From Streptomyces sp. DH5 (lineage in GTDB: Bacteria > Actinomycetota > Actinomycetes > Streptomycetales > Streptomycetaceae), in assembly GCF_020873915.1 (NCBI RefSeq), contig NZ_JAHWGP010000006.1, forward strand, positions 202,718-266,717: DNA of 64,000 nt. Reading direction: 5' to 3'. The notes beneath the pieces are model-generated. The model searched no databases, was not told the DNA's origin, and saw nothing but the letters and a program-made list of their open reading frames with translations. Positions 7,875-16,915 of the stretch are shown in pieces (the first letter of the stretch is position 1; each line of letters opens with the position of its first letter). Made by a program: the position numbers and the translations under genes.

Positions 7875-9844
7875 TGCCGGACCTGAACGACGTCACCCGC
7901 GGCCGCGTCCTGTACGGCGGCGACTACAACCCCGAGCAGTGGCCCGAGGAGACCTGGCACGAGGACGTCCGCCTGATGAAGCGGGCCGGCGTCAACACCG
8001 TCACCCTCGGCGTCTTCTCCTGGGCCAGGATCGAACCGAAGCCGGGAGAGCGGGACTTCGGCTGGCTGGACCGGCTGATGGATTTGATGCACACCCACGG
8101 CATCGGGGTCGTCCTCGCCACCCCCACCGCCTCGCCGCCGCCCTGGATGGGCCACCTCCACCCCGACACCCTGCCCCGCGACGCCGACGGCCGGACCGAG
8201 TGGTGGGGCGGACGCCAGCACTTCTCGCACTCCAGCGCCACCTACCGCCGGTACGCCGCCGCCGTCACCGAGGACCTCGCCGCCCGCTACGCGGACCACC
8301 CGGCCCTCACCCTGTGGCACATCAACAACGAGTACTGCACCTACGACTGGGGCGACGAGGCAGCCGTCCGCTTCCGCGACTGGCTGCACAGCCGCTACGG
8401 CACCCTCGACGCCCTCAACACCGCCTGGGGCACCGCCTTCTGGAGCCAGGGCTACGGCGACTGGGCCGAGGTGCTGCCGCCCCGGCACGCCCACTACATG
8501 AAGAACCCCACCCAGATGCTGGACTTCAAGCGCTTCACCTCCGACATGCTCCTGGAGTGTTACACCGCCGAACGCGACATCGTCCGCCGGCACACCCCGC
8601 ACCTGCCGGTCACCACCAACTTCATGCCGCTGTGGGCCGGTCAGGACGCCTGGCGCTGGGCCGAGGAGGAGGACGTCGTCTCCGTCGACCTCTACCCCGA
8701 CCCGCGCGACCCGTCCGGCGCGCAGAGCGGAGCCCTGGTCCAGGACATGACCCGCTCCCAGGCCGGGGGCCCGTGGATGCTCATGGAACAGGCGGCCGGA
8801 CCCGTCAACTGGCGCCCGGTGAACCATCCCAAGCCGCGCGGCCTCAACCGGCTGTGGTCGCTCCAGGCCGTGGCGCGGGGCGCGGACGCCGTCTGCTACT
8901 TCCAGTGGCGCCAGTCCCGGCAGGGAGCCGAGAAGTTCCACTCCGGGATGGTCGGCCACGCGGGCGAGCGGGGACGTGCGTACCAGGAGGTCGAGCGGAT
9001 CGGCGCGGACCTCGCCCGGATCGGCCCGCGGGTCAGCGGGAGCGGCGTCACGGCCGACGTCGCCGTGCTGCACGACTGGCACTCCTGGTGGGCGGGCGAC
9101 CAGGAGGGCCGCCCCTCCCTCGAGGTCGACTACCCGGCGGTCCTGGGCGCCTGGCACCGTGCGCTGTGGCAGGCCCACCTCACCACCGACTTCGCCCATC
9201 CCGGACACGACCTGTCCGGCTACCGGCTGGTCGTCGTCCCGCAGCTCTACCTCCTCAGCGACGCGGCCGTCGACAACCTCCTGGCGTACGTACGCGGCGG
9301 CGGCACCCTCGTCTGCGGGTTCCTGACCGGGGTCGCGGACGAGGACGACCGGGTGCGGCCCGGCGGCATGGACGCCCGGCTGCGCGAGCTGTTCGGCATC
9401 CGCACCCTGCACGAGTGGTGGCCGCTGGACCCGGGGGAGACCGCCGTGTGCGAGGGCGGCCTGCGCGGCACCCTGTGGTCCGAGGAACTGGAACCCGACG
9501 GCACCGCCGAGGAGACCGTCGCCTACGAGGGCGGCGAGCTCGACGGACTGCCCGCCGTGCTGCGCAAGGGACGCGCCTGGTACGTCTCCACGCTCCCCGA
9601 ACCGGATTCCCTGCGGGCCCTGTTGACCCGCATCGCCGCCGACGCCGGGGCGCGGCCGGTGCTCGGCGGTCTCCCGGACGGGGTCGAGGCGGTACGCCGG
9701 GGCGGGCTGCTGTTCCTGCTCCACCACGGCCGGGAGCCGGTCACCGTGGACGTCCCGGGCACCCACCGCGACCTCCTGACGGAGACCACCGTGACCGACC
9801 GGATCACCCTGGGCCGCTACGGCGTGGCGGTGCTGGAGTCATGA
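7874..9844 (+). CDS. Glycoside hydrolase family 42 beta-galactosidase
   Basis: 656 residues. The start ATG 7874 overlaps the GH74 stop. The opening YGGDYNPEQWPEETW is the family-42 signature. The acid/base Glu153 lies in WHINNEY and the nucleophile Glu305 in MLMEQA. The TIM barrel is followed by the trimerisation domain (residues ~385-590) and a short C-terminal beta domain. No export signal is present, so it should act in the cytoplasm, here probably removing galactose from imported xyloglucan side chains. The length is normal for GH42. Confidence 0.93.
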   Translation: MPDLNDVTRGRVLYGGDYNPEQWPEETWHEDVRLMKRAGVNTVTLGVFSWARIEPKPGERDFGWLDRLMDLMHTHGIGVVLATPTASPPPWMGHLHPDTLPRDADGRTEWWGGRQHFSHSSATYRRYAAAVTEDLAARYADHPALTLWHINNEYCTYDWGDEAAVRFRDWLHSRYGTLDALNTAWGTAFWSQGYGDWAEVLPPRHAHYMKNPTQMLDFKRFTSDMLLECYTAERDIVRRHTPHLPVTTNFMPLWAGQDAWRWAEEEDVVSVDLYPDPRDPSGAQSGALVQDMTRSQAGGPWMLMEQAAGPVNWRPVNHPKPRGLNRLWSLQAVARGADAVCYFQWRQSRQGAEKFHSGMVGHAGERGRAYQEVERIGADLARIGPRVSGSGVTADVAVLHDWHSWWAGDQEGRPSLEVDYPAVLGAWHRALWQAHLTTDFAHPGHDLSGYRLVVVPQLYLLSDAAVDNLLAYVRGGGTLVCGFLTGVADEDDRVRPGGMDARLRELFGIRTLHEWWPLDPGETAVCEGGLRGTLWSEELEPDGTAEETVAYEGGELDGLPAVLRKGRAWYVSTLPEPDSLRALLTRIAADAGARPVLGGLPDGVEAVRRGGLLFLLHHGREPVTVDVPGTHRDLLTETTVTDRITLGRYGVAVLES

Positions 9845-12051
9845 GCGCCACGCCCGTCCACGGAACCTGGGAGCCACGCCCGGCCGCCTGCTGGGAGGAC
9901 GCCTTCCTGAGCGGCAACGGCCACCACGGCGCCCTGGTGTTCGGCGACCCGGACGACGACCGCACCGTCGTCACCCATCACACCCTCGTCCGCCCGGTCG
10001 AGGGCGACGACCGGTACCGGCTGCCGCCCCCTCTGGCCGGCCGGCTCGAAGGCCTCCGGGACCGGCTGCTCGCCGGGGACACGGCCGCGGCCGAGGAGTT
10101 CACCGACGGCCGCCCCCTGCAGTGGGTGCGCCCCTTCCACCCGGCCTTCCAGGTCCGTGTGCGCCGCACGGAGGGCGACCGGGACCCCTCCGGGTACCGC
10201 CGCGGGGTCGACTTCGCCACCGGTGTCGCGGAGGCCACCCGCGACGGCTGGACCAGCCGCGTCTTCGTCTCCCGCGCCGACGACGTGATCGTCCAGTGCG
10301 TCACCGGCGCCGGCCTCTCCCTCGGCCTCTCCCTCGACCACCGGCTTCCCGGCGCCCCCGCCGGCCTGGGTGTGGGTCACGGAGCCGTCCTCATCCCCGA
10401 GGGCGCCCTGCTGAGCCTGCGCGTCCGCTACCCCGGCAGCGACCTCGCCTACACGGGCGTCACCCTCGTCGTCGTCACCGGCGGCACGACCGTCCTCGCC
10501 CCGCCCGGCGTGCGCGTCGAGGGCGCGTGCTCGGTGCTGCTGCTCACCCGGGTGCGCCGGCACACCGGGGAGGCGGACGTGCCGGCCGAGGGCCGCGCCC
10601 TGCGCGACCTCCTCGACGAAGCACCCGGGGCGTACGACGGCCTCCTCGCACGCCACCTGCCCCCGCACCGCACCGCCTACGAACGCGTCACCCTCGACCT
10701 GGCCGCCGACCCGGACGAACGCGCCCTCCCCGGCTCCGAGTTGCTCACCCGGCCACGCAGCGCCGCTCTGCTCGAACGGCTCTTCGCCGCCGGCCGCTAT
10801 CACCTGCTGTCCTCCAGCGGTCTGCTGCCACCCCGGCTCACCGGACTGTGGACCGGCGACTGGGACACCGCCTGGTCGGGCGCCTTCACCCACGACGCCA
10901 ACCTCAACCTCCAGACCGCCTCCGCCGCCGCGGCCGCCCTCCCCGAGGTCACGGAGGCGCTGGCCGCCCTGGTCCAGCGCCAGTTGCCCGACTGGAGGGA
11001 CAACGCCCGCACGGTGTTCGGTGCCCGGGGCGTCGTCGCGCCGGCCCACAGCGACGGCGAGTCCGGGCACTCGTACCACTTCAGCCGCGAGTACCCCCTC
11101 CACCTGTGGACGGCGGGCGCCGACTGGCTGCTCAAGCCGCTCGTCGACCACGACGAGACCCGGGGCGGACGGGACCCGCGCACCGCCGCCGCCCTCGACG
11201 AAGTCGCCCTGTTCTACGAGGACTTCCTCAGCCGTACCGACGACGACGGCCGACCGGTCGTCGTGCCCTCCTACTCGCCGGAGAACCGGCCCGCCAACGC
11301 GAGCTGGGGCACCGTCAACGCGGCCATGGACCTCTCCGCCGCCCGCCACGCCCTGCGGACGGCCGCCGCCTACGACGCCGGTCGGGCCGGCCGCCGGCGG
11401 GCCCTCGCCGACCGCCTCCCCCCGCACCGGATCAACGCCGACGGCGCGCTCGCCGAATGGGCGTGGCCCGGCCTGGAGGACTCCTACGACCACCGCCACC
11501 TCAGCCACCTCTACGGCGTCTGGCCCCTGGACGAGATCACCCCCTACGACACCCCGGACCTGGCCGCCGCCGCCCACCGCGCCCTCGAACTGCGCGGCGC
11601 CGAGAACGACTCCGCGCACGGACACCTGCACCACGCGCTGATCGCGGCCCGCCTCCGGGACGGCGAGCGGGTCACCCACGCGCTCGGCCAGGTCCTCGAC
11701 GGCGACTTCTTCCACGACTCCCTGATGAGCGCGCACTACCCCCACCGTCACGTCTACAACGCCGACGCCGCGCACACCCTGCCCGCCGTGCTGATCGAGG
11801 CGCTCGTCCAGTCCACCCCCGACCGGCTGGTCCTGCTCCCCGCCCCGCTCCCGGCCTACCCGACCGGGCGCCTGACGGGAATCCGCACGCGCTTCGGGGC
11901 CGTGCTCGACCTGGCCTGGTCCCCGGACGACGCCACCGCCGTCGTCCGGCCGACCCGCACCCTCCGCATCACCCTGTGGACTTCCGCCGGCGCCGAAGCG
12001 CTCGACCTGGTCGCCGGAGAGGACCGCGTCCTCCCGCTGAAGACGCGGTGA
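9841..12051 (+). CDS. Glycoside hydrolase family 95 alpha-L-fucosidase (or alpha-L-galactosidase)
   Basis: 736 residues, start ATG 9841 overlapping the GH42 stop (ATGA). It has the GH95 architecture: an N-terminal beta-sandwich, an alpha/alpha-barrel and a C-terminal domain. Key sites are visible: HDANLNLQ, with Asn354 and Asn356 in the place of the NxN pair that activates water, SYSPENRPANASWG, and DHRHLSHLYGVWP (His551 region). No signal peptide is present. In this setting it would remove the alpha-1,2-fucose that caps galactose on xyloglucan, before GH42 acts. Some GH95 members prefer alpha-L-galactose, which cannot be excluded. Confidence 0.88.
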   Translation: MSATPVHGTWEPRPAACWEDAFLSGNGHHGALVFGDPDDDRTVVTHHTLVRPVEGDDRYRLPPPLAGRLEGLRDRLLAGDTAAAEEFTDGRPLQWVRPFHPAFQVRVRRTEGDRDPSGYRRGVDFATGVAEATRDGWTSRVFVSRADDVIVQCVTGAGLSLGLSLDHRLPGAPAGLGVGHGAVLIPEGALLSLRVRYPGSDLAYTGVTLVVVTGGTTVLAPPGVRVEGACSVLLLTRVRRHTGEADVPAEGRALRDLLDEAPGAYDGLLARHLPPHRTAYERVTLDLAADPDERALPGSELLTRPRSAALLERLFAAGRYHLLSSSGLLPPRLTGLWTGDWDTAWSGAFTHDANLNLQTASAAAAALPEVTEALAALVQRQLPDWRDNARTVFGARGVVAPAHSDGESGHSYHFSREYPLHLWTAGADWLLKPLVDHDETRGGRDPRTAAALDEVALFYEDFLSRTDDDGRPVVVPSYSPENRPANASWGTVNAAMDLSAARHALRTAAAYDAGRAGRRRALADRLPPHRINADGALAEWAWPGLEDSYDHRHLSHLYGVWPLDEITPYDTPDLAAAAHRALELRGAENDSAHGHLHHALIAARLRDGERVTHALGQVLDGDFFHDSLMSAHYPHRHVYNADAAHTLPAVLIEALVQSTPDRLVLLPAPLPAYPTGRLTGIRTRFGAVLDLAWSPDDATAVVRPTRTLRITLWTSAGAEALDLVAGEDRVLPLKTR

Positions 12052-12085
12052 ACCCCGCAATCCCCCCACCCATGGAAGGACCACC

Positions 12086-12799
12086 ATGGCAACAGGCACC
12101 CTGAGCAGGATCACCAAGGTCCTGCTGGCCCCCGCCCTCGCGCTCGGCGCGACGGTCGGCCTCGCCTCCGCCCCCGCGCACGCCGCCGTCTGGAGCAGCT
12201 GCGACCAGTGGGGCAACACCGGCCTGAACGGCTACACGCTCTACAACAACATCTGGGGCCCGGGCTCCGGAGCCCAGTGCTTCTGGGCCAACTCCGGCAC
12301 CGACTGGGGCGTGTGGGCCGACCACCCCGACACGGGGGGCATCAAGTCCTACCCGAACTCCAAGAAGGTGATCAACAAGCCGATCGCCTCCCTGGCCTCG
12401 CTCACCAGCAGCTACAACGTCACCGTCCCGTCCTCGGGCGCGTACAACACCTCGTACGACATCTGGGACACCGACTACGACTACGAGATCATGCTGTGGG
12501 TCAACCACAACGGGGCCGTGGGCCCGCTCGGCTCCCCCCAGGGCACGGTCAGCCTCGGCGGACACACCTGGAACGTCCACAAGGGCAGCAACGGGCACAA
12601 CGAGGTCTTCTCGTTCCTGCGCACCTCGGACTCGAACTCCGGCACCGTCGACATCCTGCCGATCCTCAAGTGGATCAAGGACACCAAGGGCTGGATGGGC
12701 AACGAGACCATCGGTGACGTGCAGTTCGGCTTCGAGATCACCTCGTCCTCGGGCGGGCTGGACTTCCGCACCAACAACCTGACGGTGTCGGGCGGTTAG
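12086..12799 (+). CDS. Secreted glycoside hydrolase family 12 endo-beta-1,4-glucanase
   Basis: 237 residues. AAGGA lies seven bases before the ATG. A Sec signal peptide ends at APAHA/AVWSS. The mature domain is a bare GH12 beta-jelly roll. The nucleophile Glu134 is in YEIMLW and the acid/base Glu217 in QFGFEITSS. GH12 enzymes cut beta-glucans, and several are specific for xyloglucan. It is the last gene of the rightward operon and is followed by a strong hairpin. Together with GH74 it gives the locus two extracellular backbone-cutting enzymes. Confidence 0.93.
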   Translation: MATGTLSRITKVLLAPALALGATVGLASAPAHAAVWSSCDQWGNTGLNGYTLYNNIWGPGSGAQCFWANSGTDWGVWADHPDTGGIKSYPNSKKVINKPIASLASLTSSYNVTVPSSGAYNTSYDIWDTDYDYEIMLWVNHNGAVGPLGSPQGTVSLGGHTWNVHKGSNGHNEVFSFLRTSDSNSGTVDILPILKWIKDTKGWMGNETIGDVQFGFEITSSSGGLDFRTNNLTVSGG

Positions 12800-12814
12800 G
12801 CTCCGCGTCCGCCC

Positions 12815-12845
12815 GCCGCCCGCCCCGGTCCCCGGGGCGGGCGGC
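12815..12845 (+). terminator. Hairpin terminator after the GH operon
   Basis: Perfect 14-bp GC-only stem (GCCGCCCGCCCCGG and its complement) with a 3-base loop, 15 bases after the GH12 stop. There is no T-run, as is usual in Streptomyces. Confidence 0.65.
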
Positions 12846-12976
12846 CCCGGGGCGCCCGGTGTCGCACGCCTTCCATAACGCCGTGCAGGGGCCGGGACGG
12901 GAGCTGCCTCCCCGCCCGCCGGCGCGGCTACGTTGGCCGGCGTTCACCCGGCACGCCCCCCACCGAGGAGACCGCC

Positions 12977-13813
12977 ATGACACCGTCCGCTCCCGACGAA
13001 CCCGGCGCCGACCGCCGGATCAGCCGCAAGAGCCTGCTCAGGGCGGCCGTCGCCGCCGGTGCCGCCGTCCCGCTGCTCGCGACGGGCACGGTGGCGCTCG
13101 CCAGGGACGCCGGCTCCCGGGGACAGGACCTCACCCCGACACCGTTCTGCGACGACGGTGACGACCCCACGATTTCCCAGATGGAGGGCCCCTACTTCAA
13201 GCCGGACTCCCCGCTGCGCACCGACCTCGTGACACCGGGCACCCCGGGCACGCCGCTCACCGTCAGCGGCTACGTCTTCGGCCGGGACTGCGTCCCGCTG
13301 CGCGGGGTCCTGCTCGACTTCTGGCAGGCGGACCGCGCGGGCGCCTACGACAACGCCGGGTACACCTTCCGCGGGCACCAGTTCACCGACGCCTCCGGCG
13401 CGTTCACCCTGCGGACGATCGTGCCCGGTCTCTATCCGGGGCGCACCCGGCACATCCACGTCAAGGCCCAGGCACCCGGTGAGCCCGTCCTGACCACCCA
13501 GCTGTACTTCCCGGGCGAGCCCCGCAACAGCACGGACACCATCTTCGATCCGGCGCTGCTGATGAACGTCCGCGGCGCCGGCGGCGGCAAGGAGGCCACC
13601 TTCGACTTCGTGCTCGACGTGCGGGGCGGCCCCACCGATCCGCCGACCGACCCGCCGACCGACCCGCCGGGCGGCAGCTGGGCGCCCGGCCGCGCCTACG
13701 GGGCGGGCGACAGGGTCACCCACGGCGGTGCCGGGTACCGCTGCCTCCAGGCGCACACGTCCATGACGGGCTGGGAGCCCCCCAACGTTCCGGCCCTGTG
13801 GCGCCGCGAGTAG
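12977..13813 (+). CDS. Secreted intradiol ring-cleavage dioxygenase with a C-terminal CBM5/12-like module
   Basis: 278 residues. The N-terminal leader RRISRKSLLRAAVAAG suggests Tat export. The catalytic domain holds the non-haem iron ligands expected for intradiol dioxygenases: Tyr124 (AGAYDN), Tyr153 (GLYPGR), His159 and His161 (RHIHVK). A linker of three repeated TDPP units follows. The last ~45 residues (WAPGRAYGAGDRVTHGG ... GWEPPNVPALWRR) look like a chitin/cellulose-binding CBM5/12 module. A secreted streptomycete dioxygenase of this architecture has been described as cleaving catechols derived from lignin. It lies between the operon terminator and the repressor gene, so co-regulation with the sugar operon is possible but not shown. 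Confidence 0.87.
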   Translation: MTPSAPDEPGADRRISRKSLLRAAVAAGAAVPLLATGTVALARDAGSRGQDLTPTPFCDDGDDPTISQMEGPYFKPDSPLRTDLVTPGTPGTPLTVSGYVFGRDCVPLRGVLLDFWQADRAGAYDNAGYTFRGHQFTDASGAFTLRTIVPGLYPGRTRHIHVKAQAPGEPVLTTQLYFPGEPRNSTDTIFDPALLMNVRGAGGGKEATFDFVLDVRGGPTDPPTDPPTDPPGGSWAPGRAYGAGDRVTHGGAGYRCLQAHTSMTGWEPPNVPALWRRE

Positions 13814-13862
13814 GAGCAGCGCCGGTCGCGGCCGGGACGGGCCCCGCGGAAGGACGGGCGGG

Positions 13863-14876
13863 TCACGGCTGCAGGGGTGCGGGGCCCGAGCTCGCCCGGA
13901 CGGTGAGCTCGGGCGGGAGCAGGACGACCTCGTCGCCGCCGCGGCCGTCGAGCTTGGCGACGAGCTGCTCCACCGCGTGCCGGCCCATCTCCTGGGCGGG
14001 GACGGCGACCGACGTCAGCCGCACCGACGCCTGCACGGCGACCTGCTCAGGGCAGACCGCCACCACGGACACGTCCTCGGGCACCGCCCGGCCCTGCTGG
14101 CGCAGCAGGGCGAGCAGCGGTTCGACCGCCGACTCGTTCTGCACGACGAAGCCCGTGGTTCCGGGACGCTCGTCGAGGATCCGGGCGAGCGTCACCGCCA
14201 TCGCGTCGTACCCGCCCTCGCACGGACGGTGCAGCAGCCGCAGCCCCAGCTCCCGCGCCCGGCCGCGCAGTCCCTCCAGGGTGCGTTCGGCGAAGCCGGT
14301 GTGCCGCTCGTAGACCGCCGGGGCCTCGCCGATGACGGCGACGTCCCGGTGCCCGCCCTCGGCCAGGTGCTCCACACAGAGCGCGCCGGTGGCCCGGAAG
14401 TCGAGGTCGACGCAGGTCAGGCCCTCGGTGTCGGCGGGCAGACCGATCAGCACCGCGGGCTGCCGCGCCCCGCGCAGCAGCGGCAGCCGCTCGTCGTCCA
14501 GCTCGACGTCCATGAGGATCATGCCGTCGGCCAGTCCGCTGCCCGCCACCCGGCGGACCGCGTCCGGGCCCTCCTCGCCGGTGAGCAGCAGTACGTCGTA
14601 CCCGTGGGTGCGGGCGGTGGTGGCCACCGCGATGGCGATCTCCATCATCACCGGCACGTACATGTCCGTGCGCAGGGGGACCATCAGCGCGATGATGTTG
14701 GACCTGCTGCTGGCCAGGGCGCGGGCCCCGGCGTTCGGGTGGTACCCGAGCTCGCGGATGCTCCGCTCGACCCGCTGGCGCGTGCCGGCGGAGATGGACC
14801 GCTTGCCGCTGAGGACATAGCTCACCGTGCTCGCCGAGACTCCGGCGTGCTGGGCGACCTCGGCGAGGGTGACCAT
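13863..14876 (-). CDS. LacI-family transcriptional repressor of the polysaccharide locus
   Basis: 337 residues from ATG 14876, which starts the family-typical MVTLAEVAQHAGVSASTVSY. A 30-residue upstream extension in frame is unlikely because it would place an operator inside the gene. Residues ~3-50 are the helix-turn-helix and hinge (VLSGKRSISAGTRQRVERSI). The rest is a periplasmic-binding-protein-like sugar-sensing domain. Two CGAAGCGCTTCG palindromes lie directly upstream of its own start, and two more lie before GH3 and the ABC operon. Autoregulation and repression of both transcripts until a breakdown oligosaccharide binds is the natural reading. Confidence 0.9.
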   Translation of the reverse strand: MVTLAEVAQHAGVSASTVSYVLSGKRSISAGTRQRVERSIRELGYHPNAGARALASSRSNIIALMVPLRTDMYVPVMMEIAIAVATTARTHGYDVLLLTGEEGPDAVRRVAGSGLADGMILMDVELDDERLPLLRGARQPAVLIGLPADTEGLTCVDLDFRATGALCVEHLAEGGHRDVAVIGEAPAVYERHTGFAERTLEGLRGRARELGLRLLHRPCEGGYDAMAVTLARILDERPGTTGFVVQNESAVEPLLALLRQQGRAVPEDVSVVAVCPEQVAVQASVRLTSVAVPAQEMGRHAVEQLVAKLDGRGGDEVVLLPPELTVRASSGPAPLQP

Positions 14877-14893
14877 CCACGTTCTCCAAGTGT

Positions 14894-14908
14894 GTGAAGC
14901 GCTTCGAC
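14894..14908. promoter_or_regulatory. LacI-family operator, copy 3 (imperfect)
   Basis: GTGAAGCGCTTCGAC, one half-site base away from the perfect palindrome. It begins 18 bases upstream of the repressor start, in the position of a steric block on its own transcription or translation start. Confidence 0.7.
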
Positions 14909-14982
14909 AAGAGGCCGGGGCGTACGGGGGTGGGGAGGGTTGCTCGACAGTAGCCGCACAGGACAACGGGTGTCCAGGGGAT

Positions 14983-15000
14983 GTCGAAGCGCTTCGACAG
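14983..15000. promoter_or_regulatory. LacI-family operator, copy 4 (best copy)
   Basis: Perfect 18-base palindrome TGTCGAAGCGCTTCGACA, centred 116 bases upstream of the repressor start and 88 bases from copy 3. The helical phasing (~8 turns) would allow looping between copies 3 and 4. Confidence 0.8.
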
Positions 15001-15061
15001 GTTTCTTTCGGTGGCTGACGCGGTGCGACACCCCGGAGACGTTCCGCGGGAGGATTGTCCC

Positions 15062-15697
15062 TCAGCGGCGGATGATGCCGAGCCCCAGGGCCGCGGCGAC
15101 CGCGGCGGTGCGCGAGTCGACCCCCAGTTTGGCGTAGACGTGCGCCAGGTGGGACTTCACCGTGGCCTGGGTCAGGTGCAGCCGCTCACCGATGCCCTGG
15201 TTGGACAGCCCTTCGGCGACCAGGGTGAGCACCTCCGTCTCGCGCCTGGTCAGTGAGGCGTGCGGGGCGCGCAGCCGGTGCATCAGCCGGTCGGCGACCG
15301 CGGGCGCGAGCGTGGTGCGTCCCGCCGCCGCGGTGCGCACCGCGGCGGCCAGTTCCTCAGGCGGCGCGTCCTTGAGGAGATATCCGGTGGCGCCGGCCTC
15401 GATCGCCGGGAGGGTGTCGGCGTCGGTGTCGTAGGTGGTGACGACCAGCACGCGGGGCGCCCCGGGGCGGGCGGTGATGGCGGCGGTGGCCTGCGATCCG
15501 TTCATGCCGCCGCCGAACTGCAGGTCCATGAGCACGACGTCGGCCCCGCCGGGCGCGGCGAGCTCCACGGCCTCCTCGGCGGTGGCGGCCTCGGCCACGA
15601 TGACGAAGTCCGGCTCGGTCTCCAGCACCGCGCGCAGCCCCGCCCGGACCACCGGATGGTCGTCGGCGATCAGGATGCGGATGGGAAGGTCGTCCAC
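15062..15697 (-). CDS. Two-component response regulator, NarL/LuxR (FixJ) family
   Basis: 211 residues, GTG start at 15697 directly abutting the kinase stop. The receiver domain covers residues 1-125, with acidic pair DD near residue 12-13 and phospho-acceptor Asp58 in VVLMDLQFG. The C-terminal LuxR-type helix-turn-helix has LTRREVEVLTLVAEGLSNQGIG-like spacing (TRRETEVLTLVAEG). It is the partner of the histidine kinase encoded immediately upstream. Confidence 0.93.
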   Translation of the reverse strand: MDDLPIRILIADDHPVVRAGLRAVLETEPDFVIVAEAATAEEAVELAAPGGADVVLMDLQFGGGMNGSQATAAITARPGAPRVLVVTTYDTDADTLPAIEAGATGYLLKDAPPEELAAAVRTAAAGRTTLAPAVADRLMHRLRAPHASLTRRETEVLTLVAEGLSNQGIGERLHLTQATVKSHLAHVYAKLGVDSRTAAVAAALGLGIIRR

Positions 15698-16915
15698 CTA
15701 GGCCTCGGTCTCGTCCGGTGCGTCGGAGCGCCGTTCCGCGGCGTCCAGGGGGAACCGTGCCGACAGGGCGGTGCCGCCGCCCGGGCACGACTCGAGGACC
15801 AGGGTGCCGTGCAGGGCGCGCGCCCGGGCCCGCATCGCCGCGATGCCGAACCCGCCGGCGGCCGGGTCCGGGGCGGGCAGCCGCCCGGGGTCGAAGCCGA
15901 TGCCGTCGTCGACCACGTCGAGCCGCACGCCGTCGTCCAGGTGACTCAGGGTGACCTCGCCGGTGGAGGCCCGCGCGTGCCGGACGGTGTTGGACAACGC
16001 CGACTGGGCGATGCGCAGCAGGGCCACCTCGACGGCGGTGGACAGCGCGCGGGGTGCGCCCGCGAGGCGGAAGCGCACGGCGACGGGGTGCTGGGCGCTG
16101 GTGGTGGCGCACAAACGCTCCAGGGCACCCGCCAGCGTGGTGCCCTCCAGCGCGGGCGGGGTGAGGGCGGCGACGAACCGGCGGGCCTCGGCGAGGTTGC
16201 CCACGGCCGTCTGCCTGGCCTGCACGACGTGGGCGGCGGCCGCCCCCGGCCGGTCGGGCAGGGCCCGCTCGGCGGCGCGCAGCAGCAACTGGATGCTCGA
16301 AAGACCTTGCGCCAGGGTGTCGTGGATCTCGCGGGCCAGCCGCTCACGCTCGGCCAGCACACCCGCGGTGTGCTGCGCGGCGGCCAGATCGGCGCGCGTG
16401 GCGGTGAGCTCCTCGATCAGCCGGCGGCGCCGCTCGCTCTCCCCGTACAGGGTCTGGTACCCCCACACCACCGCGACGGCGACGGCCGCCCCGAGCGCGG
16501 GCCCGATGGCCACGGCGGGGGAGAACGACCCCCGGTGCGCGGCGAACGCCGCGATCGCGGCGACGGCGGTGGCCCCCACCGAGAGCAGCCCGCCGCGCCG
16601 GGACAACAGGTGCAGCTGGAGGAAGTACAGCGGGAACGCCAGCCACACCCCGTCCGGGGTCAGCGCCAGCAGCAGCAGCCAGCCACCGCCCAGCGCCACC
16701 AGCCACCACCGGGCGGCACGGCGGGAGGCGGAGACGGCCGGGGTGAGCGGCCCGGCCGCGTAGACCCCCGCCAGGGCCGCGCACACACCGATCACGGCAC
16801 CCGTGCGCGTCAGGTCCTCCGTCGCCGCCCGCACGGCGGCCAGGGCCAGCAGCCCCGCCACGAGCAGGTGCAGGGACCGGTCCAGGGCCCGGGTCGTCGG
16901 AGTGAGGCTGTTCAT
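15698..16915 (-). CDS. Sensor histidine kinase (HisKA_3/NarX-like)
   Basis: 405 residues from ATG 16915 (MNSLTPTTRALDRSL); a possible upstream extension is Cys/Arg-rich and not membrane-like, so it was left out. About five N-terminal membrane helices (residues ~15-150) form a minimal sensor without an extracellular domain. The dimerisation segment ERERLAREIHDTLAQGL carries the phospho-accepting His198. The ATPase part shows DDGIGFD and GFGIAAMRARA. The adjacent divergent ABC exporter may be its target, as in several streptomycete systems of this kind; the signal is unknown. Confidence 0.92.
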   Translation of the reverse strand: MNSLTPTTRALDRSLHLLVAGLLALAAVRAATEDLTRTGAVIGVCAALAGVYAAGPLTPAVSASRRAARWWLVALGGGWLLLLALTPDGVWLAFPLYFLQLHLLSRRGGLLSVGATAVAAIAAFAAHRGSFSPAVAIGPALGAAVAVAVVWGYQTLYGESERRRRLIEELTATRADLAAAQHTAGVLAERERLAREIHDTLAQGLSSIQLLLRAAERALPDRPGAAAAHVVQARQTAVGNLAEARRFVAALTPPALEGTTLAGALERLCATTSAQHPVAVRFRLAGAPRALSTAVEVALLRIAQSALSNTVRHARASTGEVTLSHLDDGVRLDVVDDGIGFDPGRLPAPDPAAGGFGIAAMRARARALHGTLVLESCPGGGTALSARFPLDAAERRSDAPDETEA

